This document shows positions 1-6,018 of a DNA stretch of 9,356 bases, piece by piece; the first letter of the stretch is position 1, and every line of letters starts with the position of its first letter. This stretch comes from Gp7-AA10 sp041483175 (GTDB taxonomy: Bacteria; Acidobacteriota; Thermoanaerobaculia; Gp7-AA8). Position numbers and translations under genes: made by a program. The DNA lies in NCBI GenBank assembly GCA_041483175.1, contig JBGPFD010000137.1, positions 1 to 9,356 on the forward strand, read 5' to 3'. The notes under the pieces are model-generated. The model saw only the letters and a program-made list of their open reading frames with translations, had not been told where the DNA came from and did not search any database.

Positions 1-252
1 ACGTTGCTGCCGGTGACGCACAAGGTCGATAACATCGTGTCCATCGCCAAAGACAATCCGCTGGTATCCGGCGTCGCCTGGCCGCAATCGATCGAGCGGA
101 TGAAGGGATCGGTTTACCTTGTGAGCGAACCCTACGGCCGCGGGCAGGTGATCACATTCGCCGACGAGCCGCATTTCCGGCTGTTCTGGCGGGGGACGCT
201 GCCGCTGTTCATGAATGCTGTCCTGTATTCGCCGAGTTTTCCGAGGGAGTAG
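1..252 (+). CDS. C-terminal fragment, probable M14-family zinc carboxypeptidase
   Basis: This is an open frame from the first base of the window to a TAG at 250-252, leaving 83 C-terminal residues; the gene starts outside the window. The tail contains GRGQVITFADEPHF followed by FWRGT and LFMNAVLYSP. That pattern (a glycine-arginine turn, then 'I-F-A-D-E-P-F-R-FWRGT-LF-NA') resembles the end of the large secreted M14-type peptidases common in Acidobacteriota and Bacteroidota, where it forms a C-terminal domain after the zinc-binding catalytic domain. The catalytic residues themselves are not in view, so the family call rests on recalled similarity of the tail only. The next gene begins 41 bases downstream. 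No promoter or terminator is evident in that gap, so co-transcription is possible but not shown. Confidence 0.5.
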   Translation, partial: TLLPVTHKVDNIVSIAKDNPLVSGVAWPQSIERMKGSVYLVSEPYGRGQVITFADEPHFRLFWRGTLPLFMNAVLYSPSFPRE

Positions 253-293
253 GCCGCCGGCTGGACATCGCTCTGGGCATAGACTTAGCGCGT

Positions 294-1103
294 ATGACCA
301 CGCGTCCCGCCGCCGTCGCCGGCAGCTTTTACGAGGGTACGCCCGACCGGCTGCGGGCCCAGGTCAACGCCTGCCTGGGCGCAAATCCGGAGGTCAGCGC
401 GAAAGAGCGTTTCATCGGCGCGGTGGTCCCGCACGCCGGCCTGATGTACAGCGGACACGTCGCGGCAGCGTTTTACGCGCTCGCCGATCTGCCGAAGCGG
501 ACCATCATTCTCTGTCCCAATCACACTGGCCTCGGTCATTTCGCGGCGATCAATCGCGACGGCGAATGGCGTACGCCGCTCGGAACGGTGGCGGTCGACA
601 CGAAACTGGCCGACGCGCTCCTCTCGAAGACGAAGCTCCTCGGAGACGACTGGCGGGCGCATGCGCGTGAGCACTCACTCGAGGTGCAGTTGCCGTTTCT
701 GCAGCAGCTCGCCGGCAAGTTCACGTTCGTGCCGATCTGCCTGGCTGCGCCGCGTTACGCGTTCTGCGAAGAGATCGGCAACGCAATCGCCGACGTCGTC
801 GGAAATGAGCCGATCGGCATCATCGCCAGCTCGGACCTGAATCACTATGAAGAGCAGCAGGTCACGCTCAAAAAGGATCAGCGCGCCATCGACGCGGTCC
901 TGGCGCTCGATCCCCAGGCGCTCTGGCGCGTGGTGGAGGAAGAAGACATTTCCATGTGCGGCTTCATTCCTACCGCGACGATGCTGATCGCGGCGAAGAA
1001 GCTGGGCGCGACGAATGCACGTCTGATCAAGCACGCCACGTCAGGCGACATCAACGGCGACTACTCGCAGGTTGTCGGCTACGCGGCGATCATCATTTCC
1101 TGA
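294..1103 (+). CDS. amrB: MEMO-family protein (AmmeMemoRadiSam system protein B)
   Basis: This 269-residue protein is full length for the MEMO family, which shares the fold of class III extradiol dioxygenases. The pocket motifs are present in order: PHAGLMYSG (H47), CPNHTG (H77), REHSLEVQLPF (H127), SSDLNHYE (D181, H184) and SMCGFIP (C222). H47, H77 and C222 correspond to the metal-ligand residues of human MEMO1, where iron or copper binding has been proposed. In bacteria and archaea these proteins are usually grouped with an AMMECR1-domain protein and a radical-SAM enzyme (the AmmeMemoRadiSam set), whose biochemical role is not settled. Neither partner is in this window. ATG at 294 is the natural start because the protein then opens with RPAAVAGSFYEG, typical of the family N-terminus; no strong ribosome-binding site is visible. 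glgA follows after 52 bases. Confidence 0.9.
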   Translation: MTTRPAAVAGSFYEGTPDRLRAQVNACLGANPEVSAKERFIGAVVPHAGLMYSGHVAAAFYALADLPKRTIILCPNHTGLGHFAAINRDGEWRTPLGTVAVDTKLADALLSKTKLLGDDWRAHAREHSLEVQLPFLQQLAGKFTFVPICLAAPRYAFCEEIGNAIADVVGNEPIGIIASSDLNHYEEQQVTLKKDQRAIDAVLALDPQALWRVVEEEDISMCGFIPTATMLIAAKKLGATNARLIKHATSGDINGDYSQVVGYAAIIIS

Positions 1104-1155
1104 GAAAAGGTTTCGGACTGCAGCGCCCTCCAAAGGCGTTAGAGTTCCCGATCGC

Positions 1156-2622
1156 ATGCGCATTCTCTTCGCCACCGCCGAAGCAGCCCCGGTCGCCAAG
1201 ACCGGCGGGCTTGGCGATGTCTGCGGCTCCCTGCCGAAGGCGCTGACCAAACTCGGCCACGAAGTGATCCTTTTCATGCCGTTCCACCGGCAGGCACGCG
1301 AATGGTTTGCCTCGACCGGCGCGCCGCTCGACCAGGTGCTGCCGACGACGCAGATCCTCTGGGCGAACTGGGCAGCGGAGGCGACGTATCTTCGTGGCTC
1401 GCTGCCCGGATCGGACATTCCGCTCTACCTGGTGGCCAATGACGACTTCTTCAATCGCGATCAGATCTACGCGTCCCGTGCGGACGGTTACGACGACGGC
1501 ATCGAGCGCTTCGCATTCTTCTGCCGGGCCGTCATTCAGGGATGCGAGCTTCTGGGGATCACTCCCGACATCCTGCACGCGCACGACTGGCACACCGCGC
1601 TCCTGCCGCTGTATCTCGACTCCGGTCTGCGCGGCAGCGAGTCGTTCCGCAGCACGCGGTCGGTCTACACCGTTCACAACCTCAACTATCAGGGCATCGG
1701 CCGCCGCACGCAGTTCGATGTTCTCGGCCTGCACAGCCGGTATTGGGCTCCCGACGCGCTCGAGCACTACGGCGAAGTGAATCTGATGAAGGGAGGCATC
1801 ATGTTCGCCGATCAGGTGACCACGGTCTCGCCGAATTACGCGCGCGAGATCCAGTTGCCCGCGTTCGGCGCCGGACTCGACGGCGTGCTGCGCAGCCTTT
1901 CCTTCAAGGTCACAGGCATCCTCAACGGAATCGACGTCGATCTGTGGGACCCTGCGGACGATCCCGATCTCCCGTCGAACTACGATCGGGAACGACTGAA
2001 CGGGAAGGCGCTCTGCAAGCGCGCGGTCCTGCGCGAAGCAAAGCTGCGATTTCGGGCGAAGACGCCGCTGCTCTGTTTCGTTTCGCGCCTCGTCGATCAG
2101 AAAGGGGTCGATCTGCTGATTCCGGTGCTCTCGCGCATGCTTCGCGCCGGCGCGCAAGCCGTAATCCTCGGTAGCGGCGAGCCGCACTACGAAACGGCGC
2201 TGGCGCAGATCGGTGCCGAGAACAGCGACAGTTGCCGCGTCTGGATCGGATTCGACGACGCGCTTTCGCATCGTCTGTACGCGGGCGCGGACATGCTGCT
2301 CATGCCGTCGGTGTATGAACCGTGCGGACTGAATCAGATGTACGCGCTGCGCTACGGCACGCTGCCGGTGGTGCGCCTGACCGGTGGGCTGGTGGACACG
2401 GTGATCCCTTTCGATGGCACCAACGAAGAGGAAGCTAACGGGTTCGGGTTCAGCGCGCTCGGCTCCGACGATCTGTTCGTCGCTACCCGGGTGGGCATGC
2501 TCAACTACCGGGATTCGCGCGTCTGGAAGCAGTTACAGCGCAATGCGATGTCCTCCGATTTTTCGTGGGACCGCTCCGCTCAGGAGTACGAGCTCGTGTA
2601 CCAGCGGGCTATGACGGTGTAG
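1156..2622 (+). CDS. glgA: Glycogen synthase (ADP-glucose type, GT5)
   Basis: GlgA transfers glucose from ADP-glucose to the non-reducing end of an alpha-1,4-glucan during glycogen synthesis in the cytoplasm. The 488-residue product matches the usual GlgA length (about 480). The N-terminal GT5 domain opens MRILFATAEAAPVAKTGGLGDV, with K15 in the KTGGL nucleotide-sugar loop. HAHDWHT and YTVHNLNYQG follow. The C-terminal GT-B half has VSRLVDQKG (R311, K316) and YEPCGLNQMYALRYGT (E388), then RLTGGLVDTV. These line up with E. coli R300, K305 and E377. The frame is open back to 1072, but ATG at 1156 places the conserved MRILFA sequence at the N-terminus, so the longer 516-residue version is unlikely. 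No clear ribosome-binding site precedes it. glgC and glgB are not in the window. Confidence 0.95.
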   Translation: MRILFATAEAAPVAKTGGLGDVCGSLPKALTKLGHEVILFMPFHRQAREWFASTGAPLDQVLPTTQILWANWAAEATYLRGSLPGSDIPLYLVANDDFFNRDQIYASRADGYDDGIERFAFFCRAVIQGCELLGITPDILHAHDWHTALLPLYLDSGLRGSESFRSTRSVYTVHNLNYQGIGRRTQFDVLGLHSRYWAPDALEHYGEVNLMKGGIMFADQVTTVSPNYAREIQLPAFGAGLDGVLRSLSFKVTGILNGIDVDLWDPADDPDLPSNYDRERLNGKALCKRAVLREAKLRFRAKTPLLCFVSRLVDQKGVDLLIPVLSRMLRAGAQAVILGSGEPHYETALAQIGAENSDSCRVWIGFDDALSHRLYAGADMLLMPSVYEPCGLNQMYALRYGTLPVVRLTGGLVDTVIPFDGTNEEEANGFGFSALGSDDLFVATRVGMLNYRDSRVWKQLQRNAMSSDFSWDRSAQEYELVYQRAMTV

Positions 2623-2625
2623 GGG
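2621..2625 (+). promoter_or_regulatory. Ribosome-binding site fixing a TTG start
   Basis: AGGGG lies 7 bases before the TTG at 2633 and overlaps the glgA stop codon. An in-frame TGA at 2612-2614 rules out any start further upstream, and no in-frame ATG occurs until residue 31, inside the conserved domain. TTG is therefore the only reasonable start for the reductase gene. Confidence 0.6.
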
Positions 2626-2632
2626 AACGACG

Positions 2633-3298
2633 TTGAAGTCCGAAGCCTACAGTGAATGTTATGACGCCATCGTCGCCCTGTGGCGCGGCGAAGGCGGTGA
2701 GACCCTCGACGACATCGCCTTGATGTCGACCATCAACTCTGTCCTGGCGAACCGATTCCCGCAATTCTTCTGGACCGGCTTCTACCGCGTTTGTGGCGAC
2801 CGCCTGGTCGTCGGCCCGTACATTGGCACGGTCGGATGTCTGCAGATCGAGTTCGGAAAAGGAGTCTGCGGGAACGCCGCGCAGAAGCGTCAGACGATTA
2901 TGGTTGCGGATGTCAGCCGTTTTCCCGGCCACATTGCCTGCGATCCGAATTCGAAATCGGAGATCGTCGTGCCCGTCTTCGGTCCTGCCGGCGACTTGAT
3001 CGCCGTGCTCGATGTCGATTCCGATCGTTTGAATGCGTTCGATGAGGAGGACGCGCGGGGGTTGGAGCGCATTGCGGCGCTGTTCGCCAAATCGTCGGGC
3101 ACGGCTGCGCCGTGCCGTTCCCCGGAGTGCGGCACCACGCAGCCGTGCCCTACTCGAGCATGTCCAGGATCGCCCGCAGCTGCTTGCGCACCTCGAGCAG
3201 CGCCTTCGTCAGATCTTTCTGCGACGGAGCGGGAGCGGCACTTCCTTCGGGCCGCGCCATCTCTCCCTCGAGCTTTTTTTTCGCCCCGGCAATGGTGA
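2633..3298 (+). CDS. msrC: Free methionine-(R)-sulfoxide reductase (GAF family), with unusual C-terminal run-on
   Basis: The enzyme reduces free methionine-R-sulfoxide, using thioredoxin as electron donor in the characterised members. Residues 1 to about 153 form the whole GAF-type domain. It contains WTGFYRV, the three family cysteines C69 (VGCLQ), C79 (GKGVCG) and C103 (GHIACD), the SEIVVPVF strand and AVLDVDSDRLNAFDEED. The three cysteines have the same spacing as C84, C94 and C118 of E. coli YebR/MsrC, so catalytic competence is expected. The family normally ends a few residues to about 20 residues after this point. Here the frame continues for about 68 more residues, rich in Ala, Pro, Arg and Cys, to a TGA at 3296. 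It crosses an inverted repeat and covers 149 bases antisense to the MerR gene. The extension looks non-functional. The gene starts 10 bases after glgA with a TTG codon and is probably in the same transcript. Confidence 0.88.
   Translation: MKSEAYSECYDAIVALWRGEGGETLDDIALMSTINSVLANRFPQFFWTGFYRVCGDRLVVGPYIGTVGCLQIEFGKGVCGNAAQKRQTIMVADVSRFPGHIACDPNSKSEIVVPVFGPAGDLIAVLDVDSDRLNAFDEEDARGLERIAALFAKSSGTAAPCRSPECGTTQPCPTRACPGSPAAACAPRAAPSSDLSATERERHFLRAAPSLPRAFFSPRQW
3097..3150. terminator. Nested inverted repeats between convergent genes, possible bidirectional terminator
   Basis: Two alternative hairpins share one left arm. The first is a perfect 19-base palindrome at 3098-3116, GGCACGGC-TGC-GCCGTGCC (8-base stem, 3-base loop). 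The second is a 13-base perfect inverted repeat, GGGCACGGCTGCG at 3097-3109 with its complement at 3138-3150. The repeat ends exactly at the stop codon of the minus-strand MerR gene and lies where the plus-strand reductase gene would be expected to end. Its position between two converging genes suggests transcription termination for one or both strands. No T-run follows either stem, so it is not a textbook intrinsic terminator. Confidence 0.5.
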
Positions 3299-3503
3299 AG
3301 CCTTCGGAATAGAGGAGCTGCTTGATGCGCAGGATGATGTCGATCTCGCGCTTCGAGTAAAGCCGCTGACCGCCGCCGCTCTTGTTCGGTACCAGGGGCG
3401 GGAACTCCGTCTCCCAGTAGCGGAGGACGTACGGCTGCACGTCGGCCATCTTACAGACCTCCCCGATCTTGTAGAGACGGCTCGCGTCGGTCGCCTGAGT
3501 CAT
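3150..3503 (-). CDS. MerR-family transcriptional regulator, short form
   Basis: This 117-residue protein has an N-terminal MerR winged-helix DNA-binding domain at residues 9-80: LYKIGEVCKMADVQPYVLRYWETEF, then GGGQRLYSKREIDIILRIKQLLYSEGFTIAGAKKKL in outline. A polar linker (82-95, SAAPAPSQ) leads to a short C-terminal helix (LLEVRKQLRAILDML) that probably forms the dimer coiled coil. There is no effector-binding domain and no C-terminal metal-binding cysteine; the only cysteine is C17, inside the HTH. The 'YVLRYWETEFP...GQR-Y' variant is typical of a small regulator group found in Acidobacteriota and delta-proteobacterial lineages, whose targets are generally unknown. It is the last gene of the minus-strand run, 16 bases after the Cys-rich gene, so it may be co-transcribed with LPS genes. 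An A8 run at 3274-3281 encodes K75-K77 and is a potential slippage site. The ATG lacks a clear ribosome-binding site. Confidence 0.88.
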   Translation of the reverse strand: MTQATDASRLYKIGEVCKMADVQPYVLRYWETEFPPLVPNKSGGGQRLYSKREIDIILRIKQLLYSEGFTIAGAKKKLEGEMARPEGSAAPAPSQKDLTKALLEVRKQLRAILDMLE

Positions 3504-3519
3504 CGGCGACGATTATGAA

Positions 3520-4026
3520 TCAATAAACGTTCGTGGTGTTCACCGGCTGTGCGGGCGGTAGAGTGGGGCGGCGCCGGTCGACCGGAAGCGACGGAAACTC
3601 GCAGCGGAACGACTCGGCCAGATAGCAGTTCCAGCAGAGCGGCTGGCAGCTCTCGAACACTCGCGGGAGAGTCTCCGGGGCGATCTCGCTCCATTCGAAT
3701 GCGGAGCCATCGGACGAAAGCAGCGCCGGCGGGCGCTCATGCCACACAATTTCGCCGATGGGGCGCGCGCAAAGCACGCACGACTTTCCGGCATACCAGG
3801 CAGTGACGATCTTCGAAACGAGACAGTTGGTGGGCGACTCCGCGATCTGCGACAGGCATCTCTGATCGCAACCTGCCCGTTCCGGCCATCGCGAGCAGTT
3901 GCTCAAACGCAAATCGGAAAAGGCGGCGTGCAGCGCGTCGACGTTCACCGCGGCCGTCTCGGAATTCTGGGGACAGGTGACGAGCCGCTGGCCGCGATAG
4001 GTGAAGAACGTACTGATCCAGCTCAT
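3520..4026 (-). CDS. Cys-rich protein of unknown function, possible zinc-ribbon
   Basis: The product is 168 residues with 11 cysteines: C18, 44, 53, 57, 68, 83, 86, 127, 131, 134 and 142. Two CxxC knuckles, CVLC (83-86) and CWNC (131-134), are 45 residues apart, as in two-knuckle zinc ribbons. A CDQRC group (53-57) with C44 and C68 could form a second site. There is no signal peptide or membrane segment, so a cytoplasmic location is likely. Aromatic patches (MSWISTFFTYRG, FEWSEI, WYAGK) and the ordered cysteines argue for a real gene. I recall similar uncharacterised proteins from Acidobacteriota genomes but know no function. ATG at 4026 is chosen because the conserved-looking MSWISTFFTYRG starts there. 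The frame stays open upstream to 4224, but that part is antisense-like and overlaps waaF. GTG codons at 4032 and 4074 are alternatives. It lies 62 bases after waaF and 16 before merR. Confidence 0.75.
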   Translation of the reverse strand: MSWISTFFTYRGQRLVTCPQNSETAAVNVDALHAAFSDLRLSNCSRWPERAGCDQRCLSQIAESPTNCLVSKIVTAWYAGKSCVLCARPIGEIVWHERPPALLSSDGSAFEWSEIAPETLPRVFESCQPLCWNCYLAESFRCEFPSLPVDRRRPTLPPAQPVNTTNVY

Positions 4027-4070
4027 GCGCACACGATGCGTCGGCGCGGAGAAATTGGCCGTGGGAAATG

Positions 4071-4086
4071 TCACACCCAGTTGTGA
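4071..4086. promoter_or_regulatory. Weak palindrome in the waaF / Cys-rich gene gap
   Basis: TCACA-CCCAGT-TGTGA is a perfect 5+5 inverted repeat with a 6-base spacer. It lies in the 62-base gap between waaF and the Cys-rich gene, the only sizeable non-coding space in the minus-strand cluster. It could be an operator half-site pair or a small hairpin. The polarity is opposite to the CRP consensus (TGTGA-N6-TCACA), so it is not called a CRP site. No convincing -10/-35 pair accompanies it. Confidence 0.2.
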
Positions 4087-4088
4087 TT

Positions 4089-5108
4089 TCAGAGGACGCG
4101 GACTTCTCCGGCGGTCACTTCTTCCAGCAGCCCGACCGCGGCTGCAAAGACCTCCTCGACCGCGATTTCCGTCATGCAGCGATGGTTGCGGAGCGGGCAC
4201 TCGCGCTCGTAGCAGGGAGAGCACGAAACGGACTTGCGGAGGACGCGCGTGGCGCCGGGAATGACCGTACGCGCCGGATCGGTCGGACCGAAAATCGAGA
4301 CTGACGGCACCGCAAGCGCGGCCGCAAGATGCAGCGGTCCGCTGTCATTGGTGACGATGACCGAGCAGTGCGAGATGGCCGCGGCCATCTGCAGCACGTC
4401 GCCGTCGTGACCGAGCACTGGCACGCCGCCGTGCTCTTCTGAAATCCTGTCCGCTTGTTGTCGTTCACCCGGGCTGGTGAGCAAAACCACCGAGTAGCCG
4501 CTTTCGGTAAGCCGTTCCGTCAGCTGGCCGTAGCGATCGTCTCCCCAATGTTTCGCCCGGCCGTAAAGGCCGCCGGCGTGCAGGCCGAACAGCGGGCGGT
4601 CGAGGCAGACGCCGAGGCCGCGGAGGCATTTTCGCGCCCCTTCGCGTACGTGGAGCGGAAGGCGCAGGCTGGGGATCTCGTCCACGACCCGCGGCGCGTT
4701 GATCGCCGCAAGCAGCGCCGCATAGTCGTCGAGTTGATGCCCGCGTTCGCGGTGGCGATGGATTCCATGCGTGAGGAAAAGACCGCGCGCGTCGGTCGAA
4801 TATCCCCACCGCTCGCCGATCCCGGCGGCGTACGTGATCATCGCCGCGCGGAAGGAATTCGGAAGGATGATTGCGCGGCGGAAACGGCTCGCCTGCAACA
4901 GGCGAATGCGGTCGCGCATGCGCCCGTTCCAGGGGATTACGCGGCGGAACAGTCCGATCGACGACAGCAGCGGAGCGATGTGCTCCGGCGCGGCGACGGC
5001 GATGCCTCCCTCGCTGCGGAAGCGGTGGTGAAGGGCTCGGTATGTGGGGAGGGCCAGGACATTATCTCCGACCCAATTCAGGCCGATTACGACCGTGCTA
5101 CTCACCAT
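4089..5108 (-). CDS. waaF: Glycosyltransferase family 9, heptosyltransferase II-like
   Basis: GT9 heptosyltransferases move L-glycero-D-manno-heptose from ADP-heptose onto the LPS inner core at the cytoplasmic face of the inner membrane. The 339-residue GT-B protein shows LNWVGDNVLALP near the N-terminus (D15 is the likely catalytic base region), ILPNSFRAAM (82-90), GERWGY, HQLDDYAALL, LHAGGLYGRAKHW (K186), TNDSGPLHLAAAL (253-265) and FGPTDP (273-278). The late cysteine cluster CSPCYERECPLRNHRCM (C296, C299, C304, C311) is characteristic of WaaF. ADP-heptose is the expected donor but cannot be proved from sequence. Acidobacterial-type homologues may use other sugars. It overlaps the lpxL end by 11 bases. 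ATG at 5108 and GTG at 5105 are both plausible starts: AAGGAG at 5112-5117 is 3 bases from the ATG and 6 from the GTG. Confidence 0.9.
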   Translation of the reverse strand: MVSSTVVIGLNWVGDNVLALPTYRALHHRFRSEGGIAVAAPEHIAPLLSSIGLFRRVIPWNGRMRDRIRLLQASRFRRAIILPNSFRAAMITYAAGIGERWGYSTDARGLFLTHGIHRHRERGHQLDDYAALLAAINAPRVVDEIPSLRLPLHVREGARKCLRGLGVCLDRPLFGLHAGGLYGRAKHWGDDRYGQLTERLTESGYSVVLLTSPGERQQADRISEEHGGVPVLGHDGDVLQMAAAISHCSVIVTNDSGPLHLAAALAVPSVSIFGPTDPARTVIPGATRVLRKSVSCSPCYERECPLRNHRCMTEIAVEEVFAAAVGLLEEVTAGEVRVL

Positions 5109-6018
5109 TCACTCCTTCACTTTCCCCCGTCGCCGTCCCTTTCCACCGATCATGCATCCACAACCAAAGCTCCGGGTGCGCCGCGATGCGGCGCGAAATC
5201 ACGTCGTTGATCCGCCTCGTCAGCGCCACCGGGTCGCGTTCGGCCTCACTCGGCTGGATTGCGTTTTCGAACTCCAGCCTATGCCCGGTTCCGTCGGCTA
5301 TGCAAAAGGCGAACACAATTGTAGGGCCGAGGCGAATCGCCAGTTTGGCGGGCAACGTGGTGGTCCAGGCGTCGTGTCCCAGGAAGGGAACGAGGGCTCC
5401 CTCCCGCGGGAGGACGGACTGATCCGGAAGGAGAACGACCACGGCGTTCGCGGCCAGCGCTTCCATCATTCCCCGCGCCGCGCGCCTGCGATCGAGGACC
5501 GCCGCGCCGGTGCGGGATCGCAGCCGGGCGAGATCGCGCTCAAGGAATTCGTTATCCAGCCGCCGGGTGATGGTGCGGACGTTTTTCATCAGCGACATCA
5601 ATGCCAGTCCCCCGACTTCCCACCCGCCGTAGTGCGCGCTGATGAGGATCACTCCCTTGCCGCGCGCGATGGCCTCTTCCAGCAGATGCGCGTTGACCAG
5701 TGGGCATCGTGCGGGAATCTCCTCGAGCGGCATCGTCTGCATGCGGATCGAATAGAGCGCTTCACGGCCGAAATGACGCCAGCAGGCGTCGTCGATGGCC
5801 CGCAACTCGCGTTCGCTCCTGGAGGACGAAAAGATCATCCGGAGATTGCGCATTGCCAGCCGGTCGCGCCGGCGAAGGAGATGCCGCGCGAGAAAACCGA
5901 GACGCGCGCCCCAGCGGAGGGTGGCTTCGTCCGACAGCCGCCGCGCGAACCAGGCGATCGCGCGATAGAGCGCGTATTCGGCGCGCTGGAGGGCCACGCT
6001 CTTCCTGCGACGGCTCAT
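5098..6018 (-). CDS. lpxL: Lipid A biosynthesis late acyltransferase (LpxL/HtrB family)
   Basis: The enzyme adds a secondary acyl chain to Kdo-lipid A (or its precursor) at the inner membrane. The 306-residue length matches the family. The catalytic HX4E motif is SAHYGGWEVG, with H129 and E134 as the charge-relay pair (E. coli LpxL H132/E137). LLPDQS (197-201), PFLGHDAWTT (211-220), ELWLWMHDRWK (283-293) and an N-terminal hydrophobic/arginine-rich segment (about 15-50) for membrane association follow the usual order. Chain length specificity and whether it acts like LpxL, LpxM or LpxJ cannot be read from the sequence. The ATG overlaps the lpxK stop in an ATGA junction (6015-6018), which implies translational coupling. 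Downstream it overlaps waaF. No second acyltransferase paralogue is in the window. Confidence 0.93.
   Translation of the reverse strand: MSRRRKSVALQRAEYALYRAIAWFARRLSDEATLRWGARLGFLARHLLRRRDRLAMRNLRMIFSSSRSERELRAIDDACWRHFGREALYSIRMQTMPLEEIPARCPLVNAHLLEEAIARGKGVILISAHYGGWEVGGLALMSLMKNVRTITRRLDNEFLERDLARLRSRTGAAVLDRRRAARGMMEALAANAVVVLLPDQSVLPREGALVPFLGHDAWTTTLPAKLAIRLGPTIVFAFCIADGTGHRLEFENAIQPSEAERDPVALTRRINDVISRRIAAHPELWLWMHDRWKGTATGESEGVNGE
5112..5117 (-). promoter_or_regulatory. Ribosome-binding site of waaF, start ambiguous
   Basis: Read on the minus strand, AAGGAG is followed by TGA, ATG, GTG. Spacing is 3 bases to ATG (5108) and 6 bases to GTG (5105). The second is closer to normal spacing, so translation may begin at the GTG and shorten the protein by one residue. 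The site lies inside the last codons of lpxL, consistent with translational coupling. Confidence 0.6.

Noticed and set aside
1122..1136. Small hairpin CGCC...GGCG between the MEMO gene and glgA
   Set aside because: The stem is only four bases with a seven-base loop and no T-run; this is common by chance in GC-rich DNA.
1072..1155. N-terminal extension of glgA by 28 residues
   Set aside because: It would overlap the MEMO gene and places the invariant MRILFA start internally; the extension has no family likeness.
1093..2271. Long minus-strand open frame opposite glgA
   Set aside because: It is antisense to a well-supported glgA, is arginine-rich with no recognisable motif, and is expected by chance in GC-rich DNA.
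3274..3281. A8 run in merR as a programmed frameshift site
   Set aside because: The reading frame is intact through the run and the protein matches the family on both sides, so nothing indicates programmed slippage; it is noted only as a potential error-prone tract.
4071..4086. CRP-type binding site
   Set aside because: The half-sites have reverse polarity relative to the TGTGA-N6-TCACA consensus and no promoter is evident nearby.
4027..4224. N-terminal extension of the Cys-rich protein
   Set aside because: The extra 66 residues overlap the waaF 3' end in another frame, are arginine-rich and look like out-of-frame sequence.
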